From the NCBI GenBank assembly GCA_050735975.1, contig JBOHVS010000208.1:1-30956 (forward strand): a stretch of 30,956 nucleotides of DNA. The letters run 5' to 3'. The DNA is from DATMBL01 sp050735975. GTDB lineage: Bacteria; Desulfobacterota; Binatia; UBA9968. Below, piece by piece: positions 6,694 to 15,128 of this stretch (position 1 is its first letter; every line of letters begins with the position of its first letter). The notes beneath the pieces are model-generated. The model was not told where the DNA came from, did no database searches, and saw only the letters and a list, made by a program, of their open reading frames with translations. Position numbers and translations under genes: made by a program.

Positions 6694-7947
6694 ATGCGAT
6701 TAGCGCTATCCCGCGACGGCTGGCTGCTTTTTGCCACATGCGGAATTCGGTCGTTCGCATACGGCTTCCTGTCCGTGGTACTGGGCCTGTATCTCGATAC
6801 CCTAGGACTTGGGGCGACGAGCATCGGGTGGATTTTCACCGCCGCTTTGGCCGGGGGAGCCGTGATGACCATCGTCATCACCGCTGTGGCGGACAAGTTC
6901 GGTCGAAAATCGTTGCTGATTTTAGGCGCGGTCCTGATGGCTATAGCCGGCTATGTGTTTGCCGTCAGTGATAATCCGGCTCTTCTCGCCCTAGCCGCGA
7001 TCTTCGGAACCATCAGCCCTTCGGGAAAAGAAGTCGGCCCTTTTCTCTCGCTCGAGCAGGCGATTCTTCCTCAGGCGAGCGAAGACCGGCACCGAACCGC
7101 AGTTTTTTCCGCCTACAATCTCGTCGGCTCGCTCTGTGGCGCTTTGGGGGCGCTGGCCGTCGGGTTGCCATCTTTGTTTTCACTGTCGGAAGTTTCCGGT
7201 TATCGGCTTCTAATCTGGGGTTATGTCATTTCCGCTGTCGTGATGGTGGCTCTCTTCGGCTTGCTATCACCTTCGGTCGAGGCACCCACCGAAGCCACTG
7301 CGCACACTCGAACGATCGGCGTGCAAAAATCGCGCGGCATCGTCGCCAAGCTGGCGGGGCTGTTCGCCCTCGATGCTTTCGCCGGCGGCTTTATCGTTCA
7401 GAGCATCGTCGCCTATTGGTTCTATCTCCGCTACAACACCGATCTGAATGTTTTGGCCGGCATCTTCTTTGCCACAAATCTATTGGCCGCCCTGTCCTTT
7501 CTGGCCGCTCCCCCGATAGCTCGCCGCATCGGACTCTTGAACACGATGGTTTTCACCCATCTGCCGTCGAACTTGTTACTTCTCTTGGTACCATTGATGC
7601 CCAGCCTGGAACTAGCTGTATTGATATTCCTTGCGCGCAATTTGCTGTCGCAGCTCGACGTGCCGACTCGCCAGTCGTACACCATGGCAGTTGTGGATGC
7701 CGGCGAGCGCGCGGCGGCAGCAGGGATCCTGTCGGTCGCACGCAATGCAGGCGCCGCGCTCGCGCCTCTCTTCACCGGCGCCATTCTGGCAAATCCGCGT
7801 TTGGGCTTGCCGTTCCTTTTGGCGGGAGGGCTGAAGATTGTTTACGATCTCTGGATTTTGGCTGTGTTTCGCCACGTACGGCCGCCGGAAGAAGACAGTC
7901 GAGCACAGAATATTGAGAATCGCAGACAGCCTCAGCAACGGGTATGA
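6694..7947 (+). CDS. MFS transporter
   Basis: A 417-aa major facilitator with about 12 hydrophobic segments and a central charged loop near residues 190-215. The loop-2 motif A of the superfamily is recognisable as ADKFGRKS around residues 65-72, after a first helix containing GIRSFAYGFLSVVLGLYL. The substrate cannot be read from sequence. A ten-codon reading frame (6662-6694, MLIELSPNHL) with an AGGA site ends in TAATG, its stop overlapping this ATG; since the ATG has no good ribosome site of its own, reinitiation is possible. The next gene starts 60 bases downstream, and a TATAAT sequence lies between. Confidence 0.9.
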   Translation: MRLALSRDGWLLFATCGIRSFAYGFLSVVLGLYLDTLGLGATSIGWIFTAALAGGAVMTIVITAVADKFGRKSLLILGAVLMAIAGYVFAVSDNPALLALAAIFGTISPSGKEVGPFLSLEQAILPQASEDRHRTAVFSAYNLVGSLCGALGALAVGLPSLFSLSEVSGYRLLIWGYVISAVVMVALFGLLSPSVEAPTEATAHTRTIGVQKSRGIVAKLAGLFALDAFAGGFIVQSIVAYWFYLRYNTDLNVLAGIFFATNLLAALSFLAAPPIARRIGLLNTMVFTHLPSNLLLLLVPLMPSLELAVLIFLARNLLSQLDVPTRQSYTMAVVDAGERAAAAGILSVARNAGAALAPLFTGAILANPRLGLPFLLAGGLKIVYDLWILAVFRHVRPPEEDSRAQNIENRRQPQQRV

Positions 7948-7959
7948 TCCATCGGTTCG

Positions 7960-7990
7960 TTGCTATCCGGATTCGCCTAGCGGCTATAAT
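7960..7990 (+). promoter_or_regulatory. Candidate sigma-70-type promoter before the chromate-type transporter
   Basis: A perfect TATAAT stands at 7985-7990, 17 bases before the TTG start. The best -35 is TTGCTA at 7960-7965 with a 19-base spacer, which is long. The -10 alone is convincing; the whole is a prediction. Confidence 0.35.
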
Positions 7991-8007
7991 TTAGGACTGG
8001 AGACTTC

Positions 8008-9222
8008 TTGAACCAACCGGCAACTGACGAGAGAGATACTGCCAGGGCTCGTGAGGGCTCGTTCATCGAAGTGTTGGGAGCCGCCACCCGCCTCGGACTT
8101 ACTTCGTTTGGCGGGCCCATCGCTCACCTTGGCTATTTTCATGACGAGTATGTGGTCCGCAGGAAATGGCTCGATGAAAACAGCTATGCGGACCTCGTCG
8201 CCCTCTGCCAGTTTCTCCCCGGACCGGCCAGCAGTCAGGTGGGTATGGCGATTGGAATCGCGCGCGCGGGCCTGCCCGGAGCGCTTGCGGCATGGCTGGG
8301 CTTTACTTTCCCTTCGCCGCTGGCGCTTGTCTTGTTTGCTTTCGGTATCAGCGCCATGGAAGGAGCGGCTGAAAGTGGTTGGCTGCATGGACTAAAAATA
8401 GTTGCCGTAGCCGTCGTCGCGCAGGCGGTCTGGGGCATGGCCCGCTCGCTATGTCCCGACCGGCAGCGCGCCACCCTCGCAATCTTGGCGACTGTCGTCA
8501 CGCTCGCGTGGCCAAGCGCCGTGGGTCAGGTATTTGCGATTGTCATCGCAGGTTTGATTGGCTGGAAATTACTCATTCCAACCACCCTCCGCAGCGATTC
8601 ACATATGAGGTTTCCGGTCGGCAAGCGATCAGGTACGATTGCCTTGATTGTTTTCTTTGCCTTCTTGTTCGGCCTCCCGGTGCTCCGCCAGATGGCTCCA
8701 AACCTCGCTCTGGGAGTCTTTGACAGTTTCTTTCGGGCGGGCTCGTTGGTTTTCGGCGGCGGGCACGTTGTGGTACCCTTGTTACAAGCTGAAGTGGTCG
8801 GACCGGGTTGGGTCACCAACGAGCAATTTGTTGCCGGCTATGGCGCAACCCAGGCGGTGCCCGGACCACTATTTACGTTTTCGGCGTATCTCGGCGCGGT
8901 GATGAAAGGCTGGAGCGGCGCGTTGCTAGCGTTGGTTGCTATCTTCTTGCCCTCGTTCTTACTGATCGTAGGCGCGCTGCCCTTTTGGGATTTTTTGCGC
9001 AGCAAGTCGAGTTTTCAGCGCGCGCTGAGCGGCGTCAACGCTGCCGTGGTCGGACTGCTTTTAAGCGCTCTTTACCAGCCGATTTGGACCAGCGCCATCC
9101 ACACGCCCGCCGATTTCGGCCTTGCGCTTTCCGCTTTTGGGTTTCTCATGTTTTGGCAATGGCCGCCGTGGCTTGTCGTCGGGGCGACGGCGCTGGGAGG
9201 TGAGGTGATGGCACACATGTAA
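8008..9222 (+). CDS. chrA: Chromate transporter family (CHR) protein, two-domain form
   Basis: A 404-aa inner-membrane protein of the CHR family, in which characterised ChrA members export chromate by ion-driven transport. Two CHR repeats are visible: the first opens with GLTSFGGPIAHLGYF (about residues 31-45) and PGPASSQVGMAIG (about 72-84); the second with SLVFGGGHVVVPLL and GATQAVPGPLFTFSAYLG. Length is that of the full two-domain type. The start is TTG at 8008, with GGAG five bases upstream and no better ATG; the first in-frame Met is far into the conserved domain. Chromate as substrate is inferred from the family; no ChrB-type regulator is adjacent. Confidence 0.92.
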   Translation: MNQPATDERDTARAREGSFIEVLGAATRLGLTSFGGPIAHLGYFHDEYVVRRKWLDENSYADLVALCQFLPGPASSQVGMAIGIARAGLPGALAAWLGFTFPSPLALVLFAFGISAMEGAAESGWLHGLKIVAVAVVAQAVWGMARSLCPDRQRATLAILATVVTLAWPSAVGQVFAIVIAGLIGWKLLIPTTLRSDSHMRFPVGKRSGTIALIVFFAFLFGLPVLRQMAPNLALGVFDSFFRAGSLVFGGGHVVVPLLQAEVVGPGWVTNEQFVAGYGATQAVPGPLFTFSAYLGAVMKGWSGALLALVAIFLPSFLLIVGALPFWDFLRSKSSFQRALSGVNAAVVGLLLSALYQPIWTSAIHTPADFGLALSAFGFLMFWQWPPWLVVGATALGGEVMAHM

Positions 9223-9320
9223 ATCGCCACAAGACGTTTCATTGGACGCAAAGCAATCATTTCACATGGCTGTAGCATCCAGCCGTGTATCGGACCTATG
9301 ACCAACAGGGTAGGGAATCA

Positions 9321-10664
9321 ATGTTAACGGAAATAGTTGTTATTTTTTCGCTTATTTTGATGAATGGCGTGTTTGCCATGTCCGAGATGGCAGTGGTTAC
9401 CGCACGCAAGTCACGGCTCGAGGATTGGGCGAAGAAGGGCAATGGCCGGGCCAAGACCGCCTTAGAACTGGCTCATACTCCGAATCGGTTCCTTTCGGCG
9501 GTGCAAATCGGAATCACCCTTATCGGCATACTGGCGGGGGCATTTGCGGGCAGAAACCTTGCCGATCGACTCGCGGCATATGCCGCCTTGGTTCCGTTGC
9601 TCGAGCCGTTCAGCGCGGAAATCGGCTTGGCCTTGGTTGTCCTCGCCATAACTTACTTGTCGCTCGTCGTTGGTGAACTGGTACCCAAGCGTCTGGCTTT
9701 GCGTCATCCGGAGTCAATCGCCACGCTTATTGCCGTCCCGCTAAATATATTCTTGCGAATTGTGTTTCCCGCCGTCCATCTTCTGAGTCTTTCCACTGAT
9801 GCCGTGTTCCGTCTTTTTGGAAAACATTCTGCTCAAGAGTCGCCGGTTACAGAAGAGGAGATCAAGACTCTGGTTCAACAAGGCACCGCGGCGGGCGTTT
9901 TCGAGGAGTCGGAGCAAGACATGGTCGAAGCTGTGCTTCGTCTGGGAGATAAGACTGCCCGGTCGCTCATGACGCCACGAGCGCAAATCGCATGGCTCGA
10001 TCTCGATGACTCTATGGAGCAGGTCCGCGAGACAATTATGCAGAGCGGGCATTCTCGCTTTCCGGTGGCAGCCGAAAGTCTCGATAATGTCACCGGTGTA
10101 GTGCAGGCCAAAGACTTATTAGCTACCAGTCTCGCTGGTAAGCTTGTAGACCTCAGGGCTTTAGTGCAACAACCCCTGTTTGTTCCAAGAACGCTTTCCG
10201 CCTTAGAAATTCTGGAATTATTTAAGCAGTCCGGCAAGCATATCGCTCTGGTGGTCGACGAGTATGGGGGTATCGAGGGCCTGCTAACGCACCACGACAT
10301 TCTAGAAGCAATTGCGGGTGATATTCCTTTCAGCGAAAAGCCCACGGACCCGAAAGCCGTGCAGCGGAGCGACGGCTCATGGCTGCTGGATGGGATGTTA
10401 TCGGTAGACGAGTTCAAGGAGATTTTTCAGGTCGAGAGCTTGCCGGGAGAAAAAAAAGAAGCTTACCAAACCTTGGGTGGTTTCGTGTTCACACAGATGG
10501 GTCGAGTCCCATCTGTAGCCGAGTCTTTTGAGTGGAACGGCCTTCGTTTTGAGGTGGTAGATATGGACGGCAAACGGATTGATAAGCTGCTGGTTAAGAA
10601 GATCCAAAATAAGGCAACGTCGGTCGCGCCGAGCCAGGATCACTCTGAGATGAGGAAAGCTTAG
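9321..10664 (+). CDS. CNNM/CBS/CorC_HlyC-domain membrane protein (hemolysin family)
   Basis: A 447-aa protein with the three-part architecture of the HlyC/CorC (CNNM, DUF21) family: an N-terminal membrane domain to about residue 190 (MNGVFAMSEMAVVTARKSRL, then VVGELVPKRLALRHPE), a CBS pair in the middle (LMTPRAQIAWLD and VVDEYGGIEGLLTHHDILEA), and a C-terminal CorC_HlyC domain near 345-425. Family members are linked to magnesium/cobalt efflux or ion homeostasis; true haemolysin activity is doubtful. The ATG at 9321 is chosen for its AGGGA site; an in-frame GTG at 9285 would add 12 unlikely residues. It follows the chromate-type gene by 98 bases without a clear terminator. Confidence 0.92.
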   Translation: MLTEIVVIFSLILMNGVFAMSEMAVVTARKSRLEDWAKKGNGRAKTALELAHTPNRFLSAVQIGITLIGILAGAFAGRNLADRLAAYAALVPLLEPFSAEIGLALVVLAITYLSLVVGELVPKRLALRHPESIATLIAVPLNIFLRIVFPAVHLLSLSTDAVFRLFGKHSAQESPVTEEEIKTLVQQGTAAGVFEESEQDMVEAVLRLGDKTARSLMTPRAQIAWLDLDDSMEQVRETIMQSGHSRFPVAAESLDNVTGVVQAKDLLATSLAGKLVDLRALVQQPLFVPRTLSALEILELFKQSGKHIALVVDEYGGIEGLLTHHDILEAIAGDIPFSEKPTDPKAVQRSDGSWLLDGMLSVDEFKEIFQVESLPGEKKEAYQTLGGFVFTQMGRVPSVAESFEWNGLRFEVVDMDGKRIDKLLVKKIQNKATSVAPSQDHSEMRKA

Positions 10665-10717
10665 GGGATTTCTAAAGGCTAAGCGCGGCGGAGTCAAAGC
10701 TCGCCCATGGCGATGCC

Positions 10718-11911
10718 ATGATCAATCTCCTGACTCCATTCTTAACCGTAGTGATAGCGAGCCTGCTTGCGCGCTTCAGTTACCAGATGGCGCGCAGTCC
10801 CGTGCTCCCGCGCTTTGCCCAAGACCTCGGCTCGTCGCCCGAACTTATTGGGCTCATCGTCGCTGCTTCCACCATTACAGGTATTTTTGTTAAGCTCCCT
10901 GCCGGGGGCCTTTCAGACATTTTGGGGCGGCGGCGCATGATGCTTCTGGGCACCGTGTTCTTTGCCGTTCCTCCTTTTTTGTATCCGCTCGTCACTGAAC
11001 CGCTGAGTCTTCTTTTTTTACGCTTTCTCCATGGTTTTGCTACGGCGATCTTCTCACCGGTCGCTTCAGCCTATGTGGCAGATCTCTTTCAGAAAGGTCG
11101 CGGCGAAAAGCTCGGGTGGTTTTCCTCGGCTAATGATGTCGGAGCAACTTTAGGCCCGCTGATCGGCGGCTTCATTGTTTTTTCCACTGCCAGTTACTCA
11201 ATCACCTACTTCATAGTCGGCGTACTGGGTCTCTTGCCCCTCTTTATGGTGCTTCGCCTTCCTGCCGAAGAAGCTAAGGCGGCTCCGGCAAAAGACAGTC
11301 CGGCTAGATGGGAGGAATTTAAAAAGGGCATCCTTGAAGTTTTGTCAAGCAGGGCCGTCGTTATCGCTTCTGCACTGGAAGCGGCGATGTATGTTGGTTA
11401 TGGCGCTTTTCTCGGCTTTTTCCCCATTTACGCCAAGGAGATCGGCTATAACGATGCTGCGATCGGACTCATTATGGGAAGCCAGCTCGCAACCACGATG
11501 GTCGGCAAACCGGCTGGAGGCTGGCTCTCGGACCGCATTGGGAGAAAGCCCATGATCCTTTTGGGCATTGTCCTTTGCGCCATCATCACTCCGCTGATTG
11601 TACGGAGCGAGGCTTTCGTTCCGCTTATTATTTTCTCCTGTCTTTTTGGTCTGGGTGTCGCGGTTGTCACCCCCTCTACGACAGCCCTGGTAGCCGATCT
11701 GGCAAAGACCGGTAGGATGGGCTCGGCTATGGGTGTTTTTGGGACTATCTGGGATAGCGGCGAGGCAGCCGGGCCGATCTTTGCCGGCGTGCTCATAGCC
11801 TCGCTCAGTTACTCTTACGGCTTCCTCATTATTTCGGGAATCATGGTCTTGGCGGCAATGATTTTTGCGGCGAGCGTAAAGGACCCCCACCGAACCGTCT
11901 CGCGGGCTTGA
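10718..11911 (+). CDS. MFS transporter (DHA1/multidrug-type)
   Basis: A 397-aa, 12-helix permease. Motif A appears twice, as in the 12-TM drug:proton antiporter branch: GGLSDILGRRRMM near residues 63-74 and GGWLSDRIGRKPMI in the second half, supporting two six-helix bundles joined by a loop around residues 190-205 (EEAKAAPAKDSPARWEEF). Substrate unknown. The ATG at 10718 has only a weak ribosome site. It begins a set of plus-strand genes with short gaps; the Rieske gene starts 19 bases after its stop, so it may transport the substrate or product of that gene group. That is inference from context. Confidence 0.9.
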   Translation: MINLLTPFLTVVIASLLARFSYQMARSPVLPRFAQDLGSSPELIGLIVAASTITGIFVKLPAGGLSDILGRRRMMLLGTVFFAVPPFLYPLVTEPLSLLFLRFLHGFATAIFSPVASAYVADLFQKGRGEKLGWFSSANDVGATLGPLIGGFIVFSTASYSITYFIVGVLGLLPLFMVLRLPAEEAKAAPAKDSPARWEEFKKGILEVLSSRAVVIASALEAAMYVGYGAFLGFFPIYAKEIGYNDAAIGLIMGSQLATTMVGKPAGGWLSDRIGRKPMILLGIVLCAIITPLIVRSEAFVPLIIFSCLFGLGVAVVTPSTTALVADLAKTGRMGSAMGVFGTIWDSGEAAGPIFAGVLIASLSYSYGFLIISGIMVLAAMIFAASVKDPHRTVSRA

Positions 11912-11930
11912 AGGTCAAGAGCAAAGCGCT

Positions 11931-12263
11931 ATGGGAAAATATGTAAGGATTTGTGGCGTCAACGAGGTTTCACCAGGCACAGCCAAAACGTTCAAGGTCG
12001 AAGAAAAGCTTATTGCGGTTTTTAATCTCGACGGGTGCTTTTATGCGACTGACGATATTTGTCCTCATGAAGGCGGCCCGCTGTCATCCGGATTCATTGA
12101 GGGAGAAATTATCACGTGTCCCTGGCATGGAGCGACGTTCCACATCATAAGCGGCAAGACTCTGGAGCCGCCAGCCGGAGAGAAGCTGGGCCCGCCGGTC
12201 GATAAGGGAGTCTCCTGTTATCCGGTGCGGGTCGGTGACACGGACCTGGAAATAGATATCTGA
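11931..12263 (+). CDS. Rieske [2Fe-2S] ferredoxin
   Basis: A 110-aa soluble Rieske protein. The cluster ligands are plain: CPHEG (Cys44 and His46) and CPWHG (Cys64 and His67). The sequence follows the small ferredoxin components of ring-hydroxylating dioxygenases and the NirD-like small subunit in size and order, with no signal peptide or membrane anchor, so it is cytoplasmic. It would carry electrons to an oxygenase or reductase, but no oxygenase large subunit or flavoprotein reductase lies next to it, which is odd. It sits between the MFS gene (19 bases) and the 186-aa gene (11 bases), suggesting one transcript. Confidence 0.93.
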   Translation: MGKYVRICGVNEVSPGTAKTFKVEEKLIAVFNLDGCFYATDDICPHEGGPLSSGFIEGEIITCPWHGATFHIISGKTLEPPAGEKLGPPVDKGVSCYPVRVGDTDLEIDI

Positions 12264-12274
12264 TTGGAGCGGTC

Positions 12275-12835
12275 ATGGAGCAAACATGGCGGTGGAACTT
12301 CGATCGAGATAAGGAGGGGACTCAACCCCCGGACTTCGATATCATTCTCGGCGATTGGATTGTGCGGCCCGACCCCGATGCCCCGAGCCCGCCCCGGGTC
12401 CTCGCTCAAGAGGCGACCTTCCCAGAGGGAATCCACTTCCCCAGGTGCTTGATCAAAAACCTTCGCCTGGCGGACCTCAGAATGAGCGTGAAGTTTAAGC
12501 CGGTCTCCGGCGAGTGCGATCAGGGCGGCGGTTTGGTCTTCAGATTTCAGGACCCCCAAAACTATTATGTTCTGCGCGCCAATGCTTTGGATGATTTCGC
12601 CTTATTTAAATCCGTGAACGACCAGCGCTGGCCCGTGAAACGCTATTACGTTCGCAGCGACGAGTGGCAATCTATTATGGTGGAGTGTCGCGGTCCTTTC
12701 ATTTGGGGCTATTGGAACGACCGCCTTTTGATCGAGGTTCGAGATGAAACCTTCGACGCGGGTAGGGTTGGTCTATGGACGATATCGGACTCGGTGGGTT
12801 ATTTCGATGATTTGGAAATCACGGCCCTTGATTAA
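12275..12835 (+). CDS. Hypothetical protein, probable concanavalin-like beta-sandwich (DUF1080-like)
   Basis: A 186-aa protein without a signal peptide. The pattern of LRLADLRMSVKFKPVSGECD, then GGGLVFRFQDPQNYYVLRAN, a mid-domain RSDEWQSIMVECRG with a Trp, and a final GRVGLWTISDSVGYFDDLEI resembles the LamG/DUF1080 (family 16 glycoside hydrolase-like) jelly-roll domains, which bind or cleave glycans or act as binding modules. I cannot identify catalytic residues. GGAG precedes the ATG by 5 bases, and the gene lies 11 bases after the Rieske gene and 20 before the cupin gene. Function is open; its place in an apparently cytoplasmic redox operon argues against an extracellular glycosidase. Confidence 0.8.
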   Translation: MEQTWRWNFDRDKEGTQPPDFDIILGDWIVRPDPDAPSPPRVLAQEATFPEGIHFPRCLIKNLRLADLRMSVKFKPVSGECDQGGGLVFRFQDPQNYYVLRANALDDFALFKSVNDQRWPVKRYYVRSDEWQSIMVECRGPFIWGYWNDRLLIEVRDETFDAGRVGLWTISDSVGYFDDLEITALD

Positions 12836-12855
12836 AGAACAAGCGAGGAGGATCT

Positions 12856-13227
12856 ATGGAAACGTTAAAGATTGACGATCATGTCGAGTTCCATCCCAAG
12901 GCCTTCGTGCGCAAGCGACTTTTTCAGATGGAAGAGTTCTACTTCAATATGTACTGCGTTCAGGCAGGTCAGAAAAACCCTCTGCACCGTCACCCTAACT
13001 CGGCCGAGGTGCTCTTCTTTGTCGAAGGCGAAGGTGCGGTCATCGTGGGCCGGGAAAAGAAAAGTGTAAGCGCCCGAGAGGCGGTCTATGTTCCGGTAAA
13101 CGCGCCCCATGAAATCATCAATACCGGAAAAAACAACATGATCGTGGTCTTGGTGCAGGCCCCGCTTCCGTGCGAGCATGTTTATGTGCGGCCGGAAGAG
13201 ATCGGCGAGGTCGTCGAGGTTCAGTGA
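12856..13227 (+). CDS. Cupin-domain protein
   Basis: A 123-aa single-domain cupin. Motif 1 is visible as NPLHRHPNSAEVLFFVEGEG with the metal ligands His-x-His and Glu, and motif 2 as VYVPVNAPHEIINTG with the second His. Such small cupins bind Fe, Mn, Ni or Zn and serve as dioxygenases, isomerases or sensors; the reaction cannot be assigned. A strong GAGGAGG site stands 5 bases before the ATG. It lies 20 bases after the beta-sandwich gene, in the same apparent operon as a Rieske protein and an isochorismatase-type hydrolase, which fits a small-molecule (possibly aromatic) degradation or modification route. Confidence 0.92.
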   Translation: METLKIDDHVEFHPKAFVRKRLFQMEEFYFNMYCVQAGQKNPLHRHPNSAEVLFFVEGEGAVIVGREKKSVSAREAVYVPVNAPHEIINTGKNNMIVVLVQAPLPCEHVYVRPEEIGEVVEVQ

Positions 13228-13354
13228 CAGACCCGCTTCTTTTCTCTGTGGACCACTCCGTTTCTCGGTTTGACATGGCTGACTCCGAAATGAAATATGT
13301 TATAAGCGAGGCCGAAAAAACGCGGCCACGCAAAGATGTCGAAGATGAGGATCC

Positions 13355-14344
13355 ATGCTTAAAGTCATACCAGTAGAACAGGCCGTGGGTTTGCCGTTGG
13401 CCCATGACATCACGGAGATTGTCCCCGGGAAACATAAAGGACCGGCATTTCGTCGCGGACACGTAATCCGGCCCGAGGATGTGTCCAGGCTGCTGGACGT
13501 TGGTAAAGCTCACATTTACGTGATGGAACTCGAAAAGGGCGAAATCCATGAAGAGGACGCTGCCAGAAGACTTGCCAAAGCCGTGGCGGGGCCGAATATC
13601 GGCCTCACCGAACCCATCGAAGGGCGGGTTAATTTAGTCGCTCAGATGAACGGTTTGCTTAAAATTGATACCGACCTTCTCTATCGCTTTAACTGCCTGG
13701 GGGATTTGATGCTTGCGACTGTCCCGGGCAACCGGTATGTCAGGCTCGGCGATGTCCTGGCCGGCACTCGGACTATTCCAGTGGTCGTGAAAGAAGAACT
13801 GATTCAGAAAGCCCAGGCGCTCTGTAAGGAAAAACCGATCGTGACATTGCTGCCGATGCCGGCGAAGCGAATTTTTCTGGTCGTCACCGGCAGTGAAGTC
13901 TTTACCGGTAGAATCAAAGACGGTTTCGGTCCGGTGGTGAGTAAAAAAGTTGGCGAGCTCGGCTCCGAGCTTGAGTCGGTGAAGCTGGCGCCGGACGACC
14001 CGGACGTGATCGCGGGCCATATTAAGGACGCCATGCGGGCCGGTGCTGATGTGATTCTCGTCAGTGGCGGCATGTCGGTCGATCCCGACGACAAAACGCC
14101 GGAAGGCATTCGCAGAAGCGGCGCGAAAGTGGAAACCCACGGCTTTCCCGTGTTGCCCGGCTCGATGTTCGTTATGGCCTATCTCGACGAGACTCCGGTC
14201 ATGGGACTATCGGGTTGCGTGTTGCACGATCCCTTTACGGCCTTCGACGCGCTCTTGCCACGTTTGCTCGCCGGGGAAAAAATCACGCGGGCCGACATTA
14301 TGGCGATGGGCCATGGCGGCCTGCAGCGAAAGGATGATCACTAA
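13355..14344 (+). CDS. Molybdopterin-binding (MoCF/MoeA-CinA-like) domain protein
   Basis: A 329-aa protein whose C-terminal half (about 165-315) is a molybdopterin-binding fold: VVTGSEVFTGRIKDGFGP, then DVILVSGGMSVDPDDKTPEGIR, then LPGSMFVMAYL and GLSGCVLHDPFTAFD. The N-terminal 160 residues resemble the stand-alone molybdopterin-binding proteins found near molybdoenzyme genes rather than full MoeA, which is about 400 aa and ends in another domain. It may deliver or modify the molybdenum cofactor, or sense it. GAGG precedes the ATG by 4 bases. It is 127 bases after the cupin gene, a larger gap that may contain a promoter. With MoaA at 5168-6178 it suggests molybdoenzyme use, although none is encoded here. 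Confidence 0.9.
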   Translation: MLKVIPVEQAVGLPLAHDITEIVPGKHKGPAFRRGHVIRPEDVSRLLDVGKAHIYVMELEKGEIHEEDAARRLAKAVAGPNIGLTEPIEGRVNLVAQMNGLLKIDTDLLYRFNCLGDLMLATVPGNRYVRLGDVLAGTRTIPVVVKEELIQKAQALCKEKPIVTLLPMPAKRIFLVVTGSEVFTGRIKDGFGPVVSKKVGELGSELESVKLAPDDPDVIAGHIKDAMRAGADVILVSGGMSVDPDDKTPEGIRRSGAKVETHGFPVLPGSMFVMAYLDETPVMGLSGCVLHDPFTAFDALLPRLLAGEKITRADIMAMGHGGLQRKDDH

Positions 14345-14384
14345 GAGACAGGGATAGAGATAGAGACAGAGATAGAGAGGAGAG
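14345..14384 (+). repeat. Purine-rich GATAGA/GACAGA microsatellite ending in the ribosome site
   Basis: A low-complexity run of short GAGATA and GAGACA units fills almost the whole gap between the molybdopterin-binding gene and the isochorismatase-like gene, and ends in AGGAG, the ribosome site of the latter (ATG at 14389). Such repeats can change length by replication slippage. Because the repeat is upstream of, not between, the ribosome site and the start, effects on translation would be indirect. Confidence 0.7.
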
Positions 14385-14388
14385 TAAA

Positions 14389-15039
14389 ATGCTGGTTCTG
14401 CAAAACTTGAAAGAGAGATGTGATCCGAAACTGGCAGCGCTCATCGCGGTGGATGTGCAGAATGATTTCGTAAGCCCTGAAGGGAGCGCCGGAAAGAGAG
14501 GAGAGGACGTAACAGCGGCTGTGGCCATGGTGCCGCGGCTGATCCGTCTAATCGAGGAAGCCCGGCGGGTTGGGCTCACGATCGTTTATATCAGGACAAC
14601 CCATAGTGAATGGACGGACACTCCCGCCTGGATTTATCGCAGTTCACAAAAAAGCGGCTTGAACACTTGCCGCGAGGGAACTTGGGGCGCGGAGCTCTAC
14701 GAGGGAATTTCACCGCTGCCAAGCGAGCGCGTCGTGGTCAAGCATCGTTATAGCGCTTTCATCAATACGGATCTCAACACCGTGCTGAAAGCTCGCAATA
14801 TCCAGAGCGTGCTGGTATGCGGCGTTGCCACGAACGTGTGCGTCGAAACCACGGCGCGGGACGGATACATGTTCGACTACTACGTCACTATGATCGATGA
14901 TTGCTCCGCCGCGTACGAGGCGAAGCTACATCTGGGAACGCTGGAAAATATCCGGCGGCACTTTGGTCTAGTGGCATCGTCGCAAGAAATTATGGAAACC
15001 TGGAAAGATCTGCCGACGAAACAGGCGTTCGGACTTTAG
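14389..15039 (+). CDS. Isochorismatase-family cysteine hydrolase
   Basis: A 216-aa enzyme of the isochorismatase-like superfamily. The catalytic triad is visible: D22 in AVDVQNDF, K118 in VVVKHRYSAF and C151 in GVATNVCVETTARDGY, the last with the conserved cis-peptide region before the Cys. Family members hydrolyse amides such as nicotinamide, N-carbamoylsarcosine, ureidoacrylate or biuret; the substrate here is not determined. AGGAG lies 6 bases before the ATG. It is the last gene of the plus-strand run that began with the MFS permease or the Rieske gene, and is followed by a bidirectional terminator. Confidence 0.93.
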   Translation: MLVLQNLKERCDPKLAALIAVDVQNDFVSPEGSAGKRGEDVTAAVAMVPRLIRLIEEARRVGLTIVYIRTTHSEWTDTPAWIYRSSQKSGLNTCREGTWGAELYEGISPLPSERVVVKHRYSAFINTDLNTVLKARNIQSVLVCGVATNVCVETTARDGYMFDYYVTMIDDCSAAYEAKLHLGTLENIRRHFGLVASSQEIMETWKDLPTKQAFGL

Positions 15040-15070
15040 GATCAGATAAAGAGGTTCCCACGGGTCGAAT

Positions 15071-15108
15071 AAAAAAGCCCGGCGGAATTTCCGCCAGGGG
15101 TTTTTATT
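15071..15108. terminator. Bidirectional intrinsic terminator
   Basis: A-tract (15071-15076), a stem of GGCGGAA (15081-15087) with TTCCGCC (15089-15095), extended by CCC and GGGG arms, and a T-tract (15101-15105). Being flanked by A on the left and T on the right, it can end transcription from both convergent sides: the isochorismatase-like gene and the oxidoreductase beta gene. Confidence 0.88.
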
Positions 15109-15128
15109 TAATGGCCGGTAATGCGAGC

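Noticed and set aside
9262..9284. GGCTG/CAGCC hairpin before the CorC-type gene as a terminator
   Set aside because: Stem of five bases with no following T-tract.
13270..13295. TTGACA followed by TATGTT as a promoter before the molybdopterin-binding gene
   Set aside because: The spacer is 20 bases and no good -10 box exists at 16-18 bases, so support is too weak.
13275..13376. 33-codon frame starting MADSEMKYVISEAEK that overlaps the start of the molybdopterin-binding gene
   Set aside because: No ribosome site, and the larger gene has its own good site and start; probably chance.
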